Assembly (NCBI GenBank): GCA_030041215.1
Contig: JASHOH010000136.1
Coordinates: 186,001-250,000 of the forward strand
Reading direction: 5' to 3'
DNA from: Candidatus Sulfotelmatobacter sp.
GTDB lineage: Bacteria > Acidobacteriota > Terriglobia > Terriglobales > Acidobacteriaceae
Length of the DNA: 64,000 nt
Shown here piece after piece: positions 35,617-44,598 of this stretch; the first letter of the stretch is position 1; every line of letters begins with the position of its first letter. The notes beneath the pieces are model-generated. The model saw only the letters and a program-made list of their open reading frames with translations. It made no database searches and was not told the origin of the DNA. The translations under genes and the position numbers were made by a program.

Positions 35617-36198
35617 TCACACGTCAAAGAAGACAGTTTCCCGATCTCCCTGAAGTATCACATCGAACAACCAATATCCGGGACGGGCTGGATCTGGGCG
35701 CGCCAAGAGCGTGTCCCGCCGCTCGGGCGGAATCAGCTGGAGCACCGGATCCTTGTCATTGGCGGCCTCTCCAGCGAAATAAACACGCGTGTAGAGCTGC
35801 TTCAACAACCCACGAGCGAAGACCGCGACCGTGAGATGGGGAGCCTGCGGAGCTCCGTTGCCAACAGGGCCGGGCCTTATCGTCTCCAGCACGCAACTGC
35901 CATCCTCGCCGGTGGCTATGCGGCCAAAACCAATCCAACCCGGATCAAGCTGCTTAGGTTGCAAGTCGTCGGGATGTTTGTACTTGCCGTTGGCGTCGGC
36001 CTGCCAAATCTCCAGCATGGCATCGTTCACCGGGGCGCGGTTTCCATCCAGTACTCGAAACGTGATCCACATGCGCTCGCCCTTGGCCTGAGGACCGGGC
36101 ACACACTTGACACAGTGTTCCTGCGTGGTGAGCTCAATCCGAAAATATGGGCCAACCGTCTGCGATGGTGTAGGGACTAAGTCCGTATCAGCTCTCAA
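35617..36198 (-). CDS. pcaG: Protocatechuate 3,4-dioxygenase, alpha subunit
   Basis: 193 residues from TTG 36198, nine bases behind GGAGG; the frame continues upstream but only overlaps pcaH. VPTPSQTVGPYFRI is the family N-terminus; MLEIWQADANGKYKHP and GFGRIATGEDGSCVLETIRPGP follow, and AVFARGLLKQLYTRVYF is the C-terminal core. It lacks the full Fe ligand set, as alpha subunits do, and pairs with PcaH for intradiol cleavage of protocatechuate to 3-carboxy-cis,cis-muconate. It overlaps pcaH by 11 bases. Confidence 0.9.
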   Translation of the reverse strand: MRADTDLVPTPSQTVGPYFRIELTTQEHCVKCVPGPQAKGERMWITFRVLDGNRAPVNDAMLEIWQADANGKYKHPDDLQPKQLDPGWIGFGRIATGEDGSCVLETIRPGPVGNGAPQAPHLTVAVFARGLLKQLYTRVYFAGEAANDKDPVLQLIPPERRDTLLARPDPARPGYWLFDVILQGDRETVFFDV

Positions 36199-36913
36199 AG
36201 GGGGTGGCCTCCGGACCGCGCAGCACAATATCGAATTTGTAGGCCCTGGCCCAGTCCGGCTGCGTGTTTTCCAGATCGAACTTCGAGATGAGCCGTTGTC
36301 TCGCTTTTTCGTCTGGTATCGATTGGAAGATGGGATCGTAGGTGAACAGAGGATCGCCGGGAAAATACATTTGCGTCACCAGGCGCGTGAGGAAAGCCAT
36401 CCCGAAGACGGAGAAGTGAATGTGCTCAGGCCGCCACGCGTTGTAGTGATTGAGCCAGGGGTAAGATCCCGGCTTGATGGTAATGAAACGGTACGCGCCA
36501 CGTTCATCCGTCAGAGTCCGGCCGGCGCCACTGAAGTTGGGATCCAGGGGCGCGGGATGCTGTTCCTTGATATGTCTATATCTCCCAGCGGAATTCGCCT
36601 GCCAAATCTCGATGAGGGCGTTGGGGATGGGCCGCCCGTTACTGTCGAGCACGCGTCCGTGAACGATGATGCGCTCACCAATTGGCTCGCCGGCGTGCTG
36701 GCTGGTCAGGTCGTTATCCTTTTCGCGTACCTTTTCATGTCCAAAGATCGGTCCGGTAATTTCCGAAAGAGTATGCGGCAGAATGATTAGGGGCTTTAAT
36801 GGCGCGCGTTTGATGGTGGCCCGGTAAGGTTCATACAAAGACGGTGGCTGGCTGCCCTTGGGTAACCTGATATAGCCCTTGACCGAAACTCGTGTGCTCA
36901 CCTCAGAATCCAT
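36188..36913 (-). CDS. pcaH: Protocatechuate 3,4-dioxygenase, beta subunit
   Basis: 241 residues from ATG 36913 behind GAGGAGTGAG. The iron(III) ligands are in place: Tyr in SAGRYRHIKEQ, Tyr in GSYPWLNHYNAW and the His pair in RPEHIHFSVFG. IIVHGRVLDSNGRPIPNALIEIWQAN (in parts: IIVHGRVLDSNGRP, IPNALIEIWQAN) is the standard strand pair. Ring cleavage needs O2. No pcaB, pcaC or pcaD is present in this window, so the rest of the ketoadipate pathway must be elsewhere. Neighbours are an aldehyde dehydrogenase upstream and pcaG downstream. Confidence 0.92.
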   Translation of the reverse strand: MDSEVSTRVSVKGYIRLPKGSQPPSLYEPYRATIKRAPLKPLIILPHTLSEITGPIFGHEKVREKDNDLTSQHAGEPIGERIIVHGRVLDSNGRPIPNALIEIWQANSAGRYRHIKEQHPAPLDPNFSGAGRTLTDERGAYRFITIKPGSYPWLNHYNAWRPEHIHFSVFGMAFLTRLVTQMYFPGDPLFTYDPIFQSIPDEKARQRLISKFDLENTQPDWARAYKFDIVLRGPEATPFES

Positions 36914-36988
36914 CTCACTCCTCTTCGACCCGTGCGCTTTGCGCACGGCGTCATCTTGTGCAGCTCCGCCTGCTGTCGAAAAGATCGT

Positions 36989-38482
36989 TCAAATTTGCGC
37001 GCACACCGACTTGCTTTCCGTGTACAACTCCAATGCCGGTTTGCCCCACTCGCGTCCCCAACCCGACTGTTTGTATCCTCCGAAAGGCAGAGCGGAATCG
37101 AATACGTTATAGCAGTTGATCCAAACCGTCCCCGCTTTCAACTTTGCCGCCAGGCGATGTGCCTTGCTGATGTCGCGTGTCCATACGGCCGAGGCTAGGC
37201 CGTAAATGCTATCGTTAGCGAAGCCTGCCACTTCACCCAGGTCGTCGAACGGAATGGCCGTTACCACCGGACCGAAAATTTCTTGGCGGACCACTTTCAT
37301 CGTGGGTTTCACATCGACCAGCACCGTCGGCTCGACGAAGTATCCCGGGCCATCGATCCTCTTGCCGCCAACCACGGCCTTGGCACCGTCCCTGTTGCCG
37401 GAGTCAAGATAGCCGCAGACTCGATCTTGCTGTTCCTTTGAAACCAGCGGACCCATGTTGTTGGTGGGATCAATTCCCGGACCGATGTGGAAGCTTTTAG
37501 TGAAGTCGGCAACGCCTTCCACGACTTTGTCAAAAATGCTCTTGTGCGCAAAAAGCCGCGAACCCGCGGCGCAGATTTCTCCCTGGTTGAAGAAAATAGC
37601 CATGGCGCTGCCCGGGATAGCCTTTTCTAGGTCGGCATCCTGCAGAACAACGTTCGGTGACTTGCCGCCCAACTCCAGCGAAACCTTTTTCAGATTTCCG
37701 CTGGCGGCATTCAGGATGAGCTTGCCCACTTCGGTTGATCCGGTGAAAGCGATCTTGTCGACATCCGGATGGGCCGCGAGCGCGGCCCCAGCCGTCTCAC
37801 CATAACCCGGCACGATGTTGACCACGCCATTCGGGAAACCAGCCTCCATAATTAGTTCCCCCAGTCGCAGCGCAGTCAAAGGAGTTTGTTCAGCGGGCTT
37901 CAAAACAATCGTGCAGCCTACGGCCAGGGCTGGGCCCAGCTTCATCGAAGCCATAATCAGCGGGAAATTCCACGGAATAATCTGGCCCGCGACACCCACC
38001 GGCTCGCGCAGCGTATAAGCCAGATATTTTGCTCCCTGAGCCGAAATCGGAATGGTAGCGCCTTCCACCTTCGTCGCCCACCCCGCATAGTAGCGAAACG
38101 CGTCAGATACGGTCGGGACGTCCACAATGCGGGAGAAAAATACTGGCTTGCCGTTGTCGAGAGTTTCCAGTTCGGCCAATTCTTCGTGATGCCGATCGAC
38201 CAGCTCAGCGAGTTTCCACAGGAGTCGGCCTCGTTCTGACGGCGACATCTCCGGCCATGGGCCGGACTCAAAAGCTTTGCGAGCGGCTTTGACGGCAAGG
38301 TCGATGTCGGCTTTATCCCCCTCCGCGACGCGGGCCAACACCTCGCCCGTGGCCGGATTGTAGGTCTCGAAAGTTTTGCCGGAAATCGCGTCAACCCATT
38401 TGCCCCCAATTAACATTTTCCGGGGTTTGGCGACGAACTCGCTAACACTGTTTTGTATCTGCGGCATTACCGTGGTGGCCAT
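36989..38482 (-). CDS. Aldehyde dehydrogenase
   Basis: 497 residues from ATG 38482 behind AGGAGGAAAC. Active-site features: PWNFPLIMASMKLGPALAVG, KPAEQTPLTALRL (cofactor Lys), FTGSTEVGKLI, LELGGKSPN (general base Glu) and FFNQGEICAAGSR with the catalytic Cys. FGGYKQSGWGREWG is near the C-terminus. It oxidises an aldehyde to the acid with NAD(P)+. In this operon vanillin, syringaldehyde or another aldehyde from the PQQ enzyme are plausible substrates, but the sequence alone only supports a general aldehyde dehydrogenase of the betaine/aromatic type. Confidence 0.88.
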   Translation of the reverse strand: MATTVMPQIQNSVSEFVAKPRKMLIGGKWVDAISGKTFETYNPATGEVLARVAEGDKADIDLAVKAARKAFESGPWPEMSPSERGRLLWKLAELVDRHHEELAELETLDNGKPVFFSRIVDVPTVSDAFRYYAGWATKVEGATIPISAQGAKYLAYTLREPVGVAGQIIPWNFPLIMASMKLGPALAVGCTIVLKPAEQTPLTALRLGELIMEAGFPNGVVNIVPGYGETAGAALAAHPDVDKIAFTGSTEVGKLILNAASGNLKKVSLELGGKSPNVVLQDADLEKAIPGSAMAIFFNQGEICAAGSRLFAHKSIFDKVVEGVADFTKSFHIGPGIDPTNNMGPLVSKEQQDRVCGYLDSGNRDGAKAVVGGKRIDGPGYFVEPTVLVDVKPTMKVVRQEIFGPVVTAIPFDDLGEVAGFANDSIYGLASAVWTRDISKAHRLAAKLKAGTVWINCYNVFDSALPFGGYKQSGWGREWGKPALELYTESKSVCAQI

Positions 38483-38540
38483 GTTTCCTCCTGCTTGCAA
38501 GAACTCATTTGAACCTTAATCTCTACGCTTCACCAGAGCG

Positions 38541-40040
38541 TCACGCCCGAACCCAGCCGTATTGTGTGTTGCTTGGGGTTGGACTTCCGGTTTTCTTGTA
38601 TTGTTTCCGCAGCTGGTCTACGTAATCTGCTGGTATCGGATTGCGCTTTGCCTTGGGATCAATCCCATACAACCGGGCTGCATTGAGTCCGAAGATCTTG
38701 GCTTTCACTTCTTCGGTAAGTGGTGCATAACCGAATTGCTTCATCAGCAATTCTGGCATCTCCAGGCGGCGCAGAGCTTCGATCTGCCACTGCGGCGACC
38801 CCCACCAAATGGAATCCGTTCCCCACAGCACATGGTCGTCGCCGTAAGCCTGAATGATCATTCCCAGGACATGGGCGCCCAGCATCGGATTCGTCACTAC
38901 CATGGTGCCGAAGCTCGTTCCTAATTCCATGTAGACGTTGGTCATGTGCGGGTTCTTCCTGCGGTACTCGCACAAATCGGAAACCCACGGGACATACGCA
39001 TTCTTGCGGAAGCCGTCTTCAGCGGCAGGCAATGCGTCTTCGACAGTCTTGAGCCCGGAGTGGTAGAGGAGAAAGTTTAGATCAGGAAAATCTTTTGACA
39101 CCTTCACCATATCTCTTGGATGGCAATGAGCCTCATTAAAAACGCCAATGGCCAGCCCCTTGTGCAAGCAAATGTTCCGGATGTTCAGCTTATCGCGGGT
39201 ATACTCGAGCGCCGGATAAGTGATCTTCTCATCATCCATCCACCATCCATCTTTGTCTGCTCCCAATCCCTGACCTGTATAGCCCTTCCAGGCGTCAATC
39301 TTCAGGGTCTCGGCCTGGCGATGCATATTCTCGAGATTCTTCGTCCCCAAGTCAGGCGAGAAGAGGCCGTGGCTCATCATTCGTTGGGAACGCGTCAGTT
39401 CATTGACAATGTTGCGCGTTTTCACCATTTCGTCAGGCGGGATGACCATCTTGGCTTCGGTGATGTCAGGTATGCCGCTAAGGCAGGCCACGTCCGTATC
39501 ACTGTCGAGAAAAACTTCTTTGATGTAGTTTTCCAGCTCAAAGTCGGATTGCTTCGGTTCTTTTCCCTTCAGGGCAGGATTGAACTGTCCGCCAGAGCGG
39601 CGGGTATCGAAAACGTCCGCTGGTCCAATAAAATGCCGCCCCGCGGCCACGTGGTGGGTTTGCACATCGAAGATGAAATAATCGGTCTTCATTGCCCTGG
39701 CAGCGGCCAGATCGTGCAGCTCCGCTGCGTCTACTTTGAAGAAGTGACCGAACACGCTGTTCATGGCAGCAAAGCCCGCGGCCATGCCACATGTCATACG
39801 AAAGAACTGCCGGCGGTCGACGCCCAATTTCTTCGAGATTCTATCCCCCATCTTGAATAATGTGTTCTCCACAGCACGCTGCTTTGCCGTCTGCGGAAGA
39901 GGAATGAATTCCTCGTTGGAGACCACTTGCGTGGGAATGGGAAGGTGCCGGTCAAGGTAATCGTCGAGTTCGTGTTTGCGCACCCAGCCACCGTGATTCT
40001 CTGGCTTGCGAATCGCGGGGATGGTCTTGGAGTTGCTCAT
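38541..40040 (-). CDS. Exported amidohydrolase-2 family TIM-barrel protein
   Basis: 499 residues. About 75 N-terminal residues precede a Tat-like segment (DRRQFFRMTCGMAAGFAAM, lacking the second Arg pair position of a strict RR-x-F motif). The barrel contains FDVQTHHVAAG (His-x-His variant), ICLHKGLAIG, FLLYHSGLKT (His) and HVLWGTDSIWWG with the catalytic Asp. The family includes ACMSD, gamma-resorcylate decarboxylase and 5-carboxyvanillate decarboxylase. The unusual N-terminus suggests export or cofactor-bound assembly. Its substrate is not identifiable. It lies between the aldehyde dehydrogenase gene and the small cytochrome gene. Confidence 0.75.
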   Translation of the reverse strand: MSNSKTIPAIRKPENHGGWVRKHELDDYLDRHLPIPTQVVSNEEFIPLPQTAKQRAVENTLFKMGDRISKKLGVDRRQFFRMTCGMAAGFAAMNSVFGHFFKVDAAELHDLAAARAMKTDYFIFDVQTHHVAAGRHFIGPADVFDTRRSGGQFNPALKGKEPKQSDFELENYIKEVFLDSDTDVACLSGIPDITEAKMVIPPDEMVKTRNIVNELTRSQRMMSHGLFSPDLGTKNLENMHRQAETLKIDAWKGYTGQGLGADKDGWWMDDEKITYPALEYTRDKLNIRNICLHKGLAIGVFNEAHCHPRDMVKVSKDFPDLNFLLYHSGLKTVEDALPAAEDGFRKNAYVPWVSDLCEYRRKNPHMTNVYMELGTSFGTMVVTNPMLGAHVLGMIIQAYGDDHVLWGTDSIWWGSPQWQIEALRRLEMPELLMKQFGYAPLTEEVKAKIFGLNAARLYGIDPKAKRNPIPADYVDQLRKQYKKTGSPTPSNTQYGWVRA

Positions 40041-40201
40041 GCTCTGATCTACCTGAATCTGCGGAATGAAAGCCGTCCCTGCTCCTGCTGAAGGGACAGG
40101 CGAGGAGGAATTTGCAGCCTGCCTTCAGTTGACGGTCGCTGTCTCTCAGCAAGCTCCCGAATTGCGTTGCTGGCCAAAACCCCTACCACGTTTCGCCCGG
40201 T

Positions 40202-40636
40202 TCACTTTTCCTGTATCGATTCAAGGTATCGGTTCAGATTGGCAATGCGCATCTGAAGCTGCTCTTCGTGCCCCTGGCTCATCTTCCAGAATACCGGGCC
40301 CCAGACGGGCATATCCTGATCTCCATGCGCTACGAGCTTCGTCTGCCCGCGAAGAATGCTGGTCACTTTATCCGAGGGGTACTTCCCGCCATTTTGCCTG
40401 GCCAACGTGGTCAGATTGGCCGGAGCCTGTTTTAGGGCGCCTGCGGCTGGACCATCTCCCTTGGCGTCTTTGCCGTGGCAGGAGGCGCAATAACTCTCGA
40501 ACATCTCCTTACCCGAAGCAGGCGAAGTGGCCGGCGCGGTCGTGTGTTTGACAGTAGGCTGTGCCTCCTGCGCCGCGGAAGCAAACGCACCTGCGAGCGC
40601 CAGTGCGACCAGGCAATTGAGAGATCGAAGTCTCAT
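40202..40636 (-). CDS. Secreted monohaem cytochrome c
   Basis: 144 residues from ATG 40636 (behind GGGGAGGG). Signal peptide LNCLVALALAGAFASAA; one haem site CASCHGKDAKGDGPAA at about residue 50; axial Met candidate in DQDMPVWGPVF. It resembles the class I cytochromes partnering PQQ dehydrogenases and amidohydrolase-type exported enzymes. First gene after the TonB receptor on this strand, 75 bases away. A 161-base gap separates it from the amidohydrolase; no distinctive signal is seen there. Confidence 0.85.
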   Translation of the reverse strand: MRLRSLNCLVALALAGAFASAAQEAQPTVKHTTAPATSPASGKEMFESYCASCHGKDAKGDGPAAGALKQAPANLTTLARQNGGKYPSDKVTSILRGQTKLVAHGDQDMPVWGPVFWKMSQGHEEQLQMRIANLNRYLESIQEK

Positions 40637-40711
40637 GAAACCCTCCCCATCGGAACTATCGAGCAAGTTGCCCAGGCGCTCACGAACGTGCGCGTGGACG
40701 TTTATCCCTAC

Positions 40712-43700
40712 CTAGAAAGTGAATTTTACTGAGAACTGCAGTTGTCGCGGAGTGAAGGCTGTGCGCGGCAGTCCGAAGTTCGCATTTGGCGTCGTTGGGA
40801 TGAACAGATCTGTTCCGATCGGGGTGGGGGCCAGCGACCCCCCGGGAACCGGGATCCCCCCGTTCGGGCAGGTTACCGTTGCCGCCTGCTGCTGGACGGC
40901 GCGAGTCATTGCATCGTTATAGTGCCCAGGGACGCCTCCGCAAAACACGGGTGAGCCATAAACGCTGGTGACCTCGTCATAGTTTGCCCGGTTGAGAAAG
41001 TTGAAGGCATCGAACGCGGCCACCATGGTCAGGCGCTCGTTGAGGTGAATGTTTCGCGTGACGCGCAGGTCCCAGTTGTAATACGGATCGCCAATGTAGG
41101 TGTTGCGTGAAATCATGGTCTGGCAGTGGGTGACGTCAGGGCACGAGCCTGCGACGAATGCCGAGCCACCCACTCGGTCTGTGGAACCGCCAGCCACGTC
41201 GTTGAGAGTATTGCTGCCGTAAAAAATCGTGAAGGGCCGGCCCGATTGCAGAGTGACGATATTGCTCAACTCAAAATTCCGCCACGGTCCATTGTCCGGC
41301 GCAATGGCGGTAAAGTTGGCCACCAAACGATGCCGGGCGTCCTGATTGGAGTTTGCACGTTCTGCGGCATAGTCAAACTGGTTGGGCGGCAGGTTGATGA
41401 AAGTGGTGAAGTTGCCATTGTCGATGATGTGGGAATAGGTGTAATTGGCCGTCAAGTTGAAATACTTCACCCTTTCCAGCACGGTCAGCGTTCCACCGTG
41501 GTAGATGGCGTTGGCGACATCGTTGTTGTAGTCCTCGAGGCCGCTGCTGATGGTTCGCAGCCCTGAGCCGAGGGCGCCGCCGAAGAAGGGCCCTAACCCG
41601 GCAATGGCGCCAGTTCCAAGAGTCGGCGTTCCGGTGCACCCTGAAAGAGTGCCATTGGCATTGAGCCAACCAGGCATCCATTCCGGAAACGGGTCGGTAG
41701 GCGGTCCCGACTTTGTGGTGCCGGCTGGACAGGGAACGTTCAGGTTGTTCCCGCGAACCAACTTGTGGGCCTCGACGAACAAATAGCTGAGATTGAGTGC
41801 GAATCCCCGTCCAAACTGATGATCAATCTCGAAACTACCTTGCTCGGCATAAGGCGCCCGGGCGTTGTGGTCCATTCCGCCCTCGCCAATGCCGCAGGCT
41901 CCGGTCGTAAAGCAGGTGCCAGACATCTCCACGGAGGGAAACGCCGTGTTATAGGCTCCCGTCTGTATAATGCTGGCGGCCGCGCCGGCCGCGTCCTCGC
42001 TTGCTGGGAAAGCTAATAGCTGGTAGCCCTGCCCAGCCTGCCCCAGATTCGACATGATGTTGGGAAAGACCTGGGGCAGGATTCCAGCGGCGTTGCAAAT
42101 AGCCGCGATGCCGGAGGGCGGCTGATTGCCGCATTGATAGCCCGCCACGATCTTTTGGGTGTTGGGCACGAAGAAGAACGTCAGGTTCTGCCGGTCGAAG
42201 AAAATTCCGTAGCCTGCGCGAACGACTGTATTGCCGCCCGGAGCATAAGCAAACCCAATCCTCGGCTGAAACTCGTTGTAGTCATTGTTCACAAACGCGG
42301 AGAGACCGGTTTCGTAATCCCATCGCAAGCCGAAATTGAAGGTAAATTTGGGAGTGAGTTTCCATTGGTCCTGGGCAAAGACGCCCCAGTATCCGTGGTT
42401 AATATTCCGGCTGAAGCTGTTAAATAGCGAGGGGTCGTAGGCATTGGCCCACGTCGAATTGGGGAATCCGGCGCCGTTGAGTGGATTGGCCGTGGTAACG
42501 ACCGGAACGCACGGAGTAGGGCCAGAGGCATCGCCACTGCAGGCATTGCCAGCGGTGGGCAGCGGTGTGCCTGCGTACATAAAAACGACGCCATTGTCTC
42601 CAGGAACGGCGCAGGTAGCCGCGGAGGCGCCCAGGCCCGTTCCAGCCGTCGGATAGGCCGCGCCGAAGTTCGTATTGAAATACTGCGCAAAATCAGTAAA
42701 ACAGGAGATACCTGGGATTAGCAGACGGGTGGGCATGAACCCGGGGAAGTTCTCCAGGCTGGTCAGCCAGTTGCCATCAGCCCCAAATTTCGCCAGGTGA
42801 TTGCCTTTAACCCAGGATATAGACTCAGAGAGCTGAACCCTAGTCTCGTACAGCCGGTCGTTCGTTCCGAAGTTGTGGCCCACTTCAAGATCGTTCAGGA
42901 TACTGAAGTCCGGCTGGCCTGTTGCTCCAGGAAAGTTATAGTGCCGTCGCGCGTATTGCACGAGCACGGTATTGACCAGATTGGGTTTCAACAGCGAGTT
43001 GATCGTGGTTACGACGGATTGGTCGCGAATGAAGAGATTCCGGCCGCCGCTGGGTACACCCACCCCGCCGCCATCGAGCGTGTTCCCCACCAGTTCGTTT
43101 GTCGAGCGGCTGTCCTCCACGTTGTAGCGCAAGGCCAGGCGATTATTCGTGGTCAGTTGATCATCTATTCTGACAAAACCGAAATCGTCGTTGGCGGTTT
43201 TAAGAAAGCCCTGGAGGAATCCGAAGGCCTGCGCCTGCGTGATATTGGCCGGATTCCCGGCAAAATTAGGCAGGCATGTGCTAACCGCGCCGAGACAGCC
43301 TTCGGGAGCCAGACCCATCAGCGCCTTTGCCTGGTCTATAAGCAAAACGTTGTTGACCAGATCGGGTGGATAGACCGGCGACTGAGCACTGCGTTTGCCT
43401 TCATAATTGACAAAGAAGAAAGTCTTGTCTTTAACAATGGGACCACCCGCCGCTCCTCCGAAGATATTCTGCCGAAGTGCGTGTGGCAGCGGCGGAGGCT
43501 GCAGCGGTGAGTGCGCATCGGTATAGCTATTTTGAAAATATTCATAGACGGAACCATGCATATTGTTGGTGCCCGACTTGGTCACAATATTGACGATTCC
43601 GCCGACTGCGCGGCCATACTCCGCGCCAAAGCTGTTGTTCACGACGCGGAACTCCTGGACGGACTCCTGGGGTGGCGTCGCGCGCTGAATGCCGCTCGCC

Positions 43701-44323
43701 GCGTTGACGAAATCCGCTCCATCTACTGTGATCTCATTGCTGAATGAGCGCATGCCAGCAAAAGAAATCTGCGTTACCTCAAACTCCGTGAAGGTTGTGC
43801 CCAGGCTGGTGCGGCTCGAGGCCACCCCGGGAGTGAGGAGAGCAAAGTCGGTGAACACACGATTGCTGATGGGCAACGACTCGATCTGCTCCGTTTCTAC
43901 GACTTGGCTAATCTCCGTCTTGGTGGGCTCGATGAGCGGCGCTTCTGTGGTCACGGTAACGACTTCGGAAGCCGCCGCCACCTTCAAAATGGGGCTGACA
44001 GTGGCGACCTGGCCGACCGTCAAGGTAATGCCAGTCTGCTGATACTTGGCGAAGCCGGACGCGGTAACTGTTAGCTCGTATTTCCCGGGAGGAAGGTTGG
44101 GTACTACGAAAAAGCCTGTGGTATTAGTGGTTGCCTGAAAACCTTGATTAGTGTCGAGATCGCGCACCGCCACCTGTGCGCCAACCACTGCTCGTCCTCC
44201 GGCGTCCAGGACCGTACCGTTCAGTTGAGCGAAGCTAAGGGCAGCTTGAGCCGCTGCTGATGGCGCAGAAGCTCCCAGTACAGCGAGAAGGCAAAGAACA
44301 ACACCCAACAAGCGTGTTCTCAT
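40712..44323 (-). CDS. TonB-dependent receptor, Oar-like, with carboxypeptidase regulatory-like domain
   Basis: 1203 residues from ATG 44323 behind AAAGGG. Signal peptide LLGVVLCLLAVLGASAPSAAA. Residues about 30-115 are a carboxypeptidase-regulatory-like (beta-sandwich) domain (GTVLDAGGRAVVGAQVAV, GKYELTVTASGF). The plug domain follows (TEISQVVETEQIESLPIS, FAGMRSFSNEITVDGADF, EYGRAVGGIVNIVTKSGTN), then a long beta-barrel ending FTPRQLQFSVKFTF with terminal Phe. This acidobacterial Oar/SusC-like type imports large or hydrophobic substrates. Lignin-derived oligomers are a reasonable guess given the neighbours, and three GTATAC-like elements lie upstream. Confidence 0.9.
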   Translation of the reverse strand: MRTRLLGVVLCLLAVLGASAPSAAAQAALSFAQLNGTVLDAGGRAVVGAQVAVRDLDTNQGFQATTNTTGFFVVPNLPPGKYELTVTASGFAKYQQTGITLTVGQVATVSPILKVAAASEVVTVTTEAPLIEPTKTEISQVVETEQIESLPISNRVFTDFALLTPGVASSRTSLGTTFTEFEVTQISFAGMRSFSNEITVDGADFVNAASGIQRATPPQESVQEFRVVNNSFGAEYGRAVGGIVNIVTKSGTNNMHGSVYEYFQNSYTDAHSPLQPPPLPHALRQNIFGGAAGGPIVKDKTFFFVNYEGKRSAQSPVYPPDLVNNVLLIDQAKALMGLAPEGCLGAVSTCLPNFAGNPANITQAQAFGFLQGFLKTANDDFGFVRIDDQLTTNNRLALRYNVEDSRSTNELVGNTLDGGGVGVPSGGRNLFIRDQSVVTTINSLLKPNLVNTVLVQYARRHYNFPGATGQPDFSILNDLEVGHNFGTNDRLYETRVQLSESISWVKGNHLAKFGADGNWLTSLENFPGFMPTRLLIPGISCFTDFAQYFNTNFGAAYPTAGTGLGASAATCAVPGDNGVVFMYAGTPLPTAGNACSGDASGPTPCVPVVTTANPLNGAGFPNSTWANAYDPSLFNSFSRNINHGYWGVFAQDQWKLTPKFTFNFGLRWDYETGLSAFVNNDYNEFQPRIGFAYAPGGNTVVRAGYGIFFDRQNLTFFFVPNTQKIVAGYQCGNQPPSGIAAICNAAGILPQVFPNIMSNLGQAGQGYQLLAFPASEDAAGAAASIIQTGAYNTAFPSVEMSGTCFTTGACGIGEGGMDHNARAPYAEQGSFEIDHQFGRGFALNLSYLFVEAHKLVRGNNLNVPCPAGTTKSGPPTDPFPEWMPGWLNANGTLSGCTGTPTLGTGAIAGLGPFFGGALGSGLRTISSGLEDYNNDVANAIYHGGTLTVLERVKYFNLTANYTYSHIIDNGNFTTFINLPPNQFDYAAERANSNQDARHRLVANFTAIAPDNGPWRNFELSNIVTLQSGRPFTIFYGSNTLNDVAGGSTDRVGGSAFVAGSCPDVTHCQTMISRNTYIGDPYYNWDLRVTRNIHLNERLTMVAAFDAFNFLNRANYDEVTSVYGSPVFCGGVPGHYNDAMTRAVQQQAATVTCPNGGIPVPGGSLAPTPIGTDLFIPTTPNANFGLPRTAFTPRQLQFSVKFTF

Positions 44324-44487
44324 AAGATCCCTTTCCTGAGCGAATCCTTTTAAATGCTCGACAAGAGACACGGCTTAAAGAGCCGATCAGAGAGCCCAGC
44401 TAGTAGTCCATCAGGTATGAGATCTGGAGGAGAAAATCGCACCCCACGATTCCCCAGAAAAAACCCCGCCAATGATTACTATGTTCC

Positions 44488-44592
44488 AATGCATACTGTC
44501 AACCAAAAATGTATACAGGAATCGATGGAGGGCGGAATCTTTGTTGGTTTTGGTTGAACTTAGGTGAATGGATCGAATTTACTGTATGCAAC
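44488..44592. promoter_or_regulatory. Three GTATAC-like operator candidates upstream of the TonB receptor gene
   Basis: AATGCATACTGTC at 44489-44501, AATGTATACAGGA at 44508-44520 and ACTGTATGCAACC at 44581-44593 share the TGYATRC core seen at the demethylase and ring-cleavage promoters. The first two are 20 bases apart (centre to centre), consistent with binding on the same helix face. They lie 165-270 bases from the receptor start and directly before the end of the HAD gene. The rest of the 44324-44598 gap shows no gene. Confidence 0.45.
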
Positions 44593-44598
44593 CGGCGA

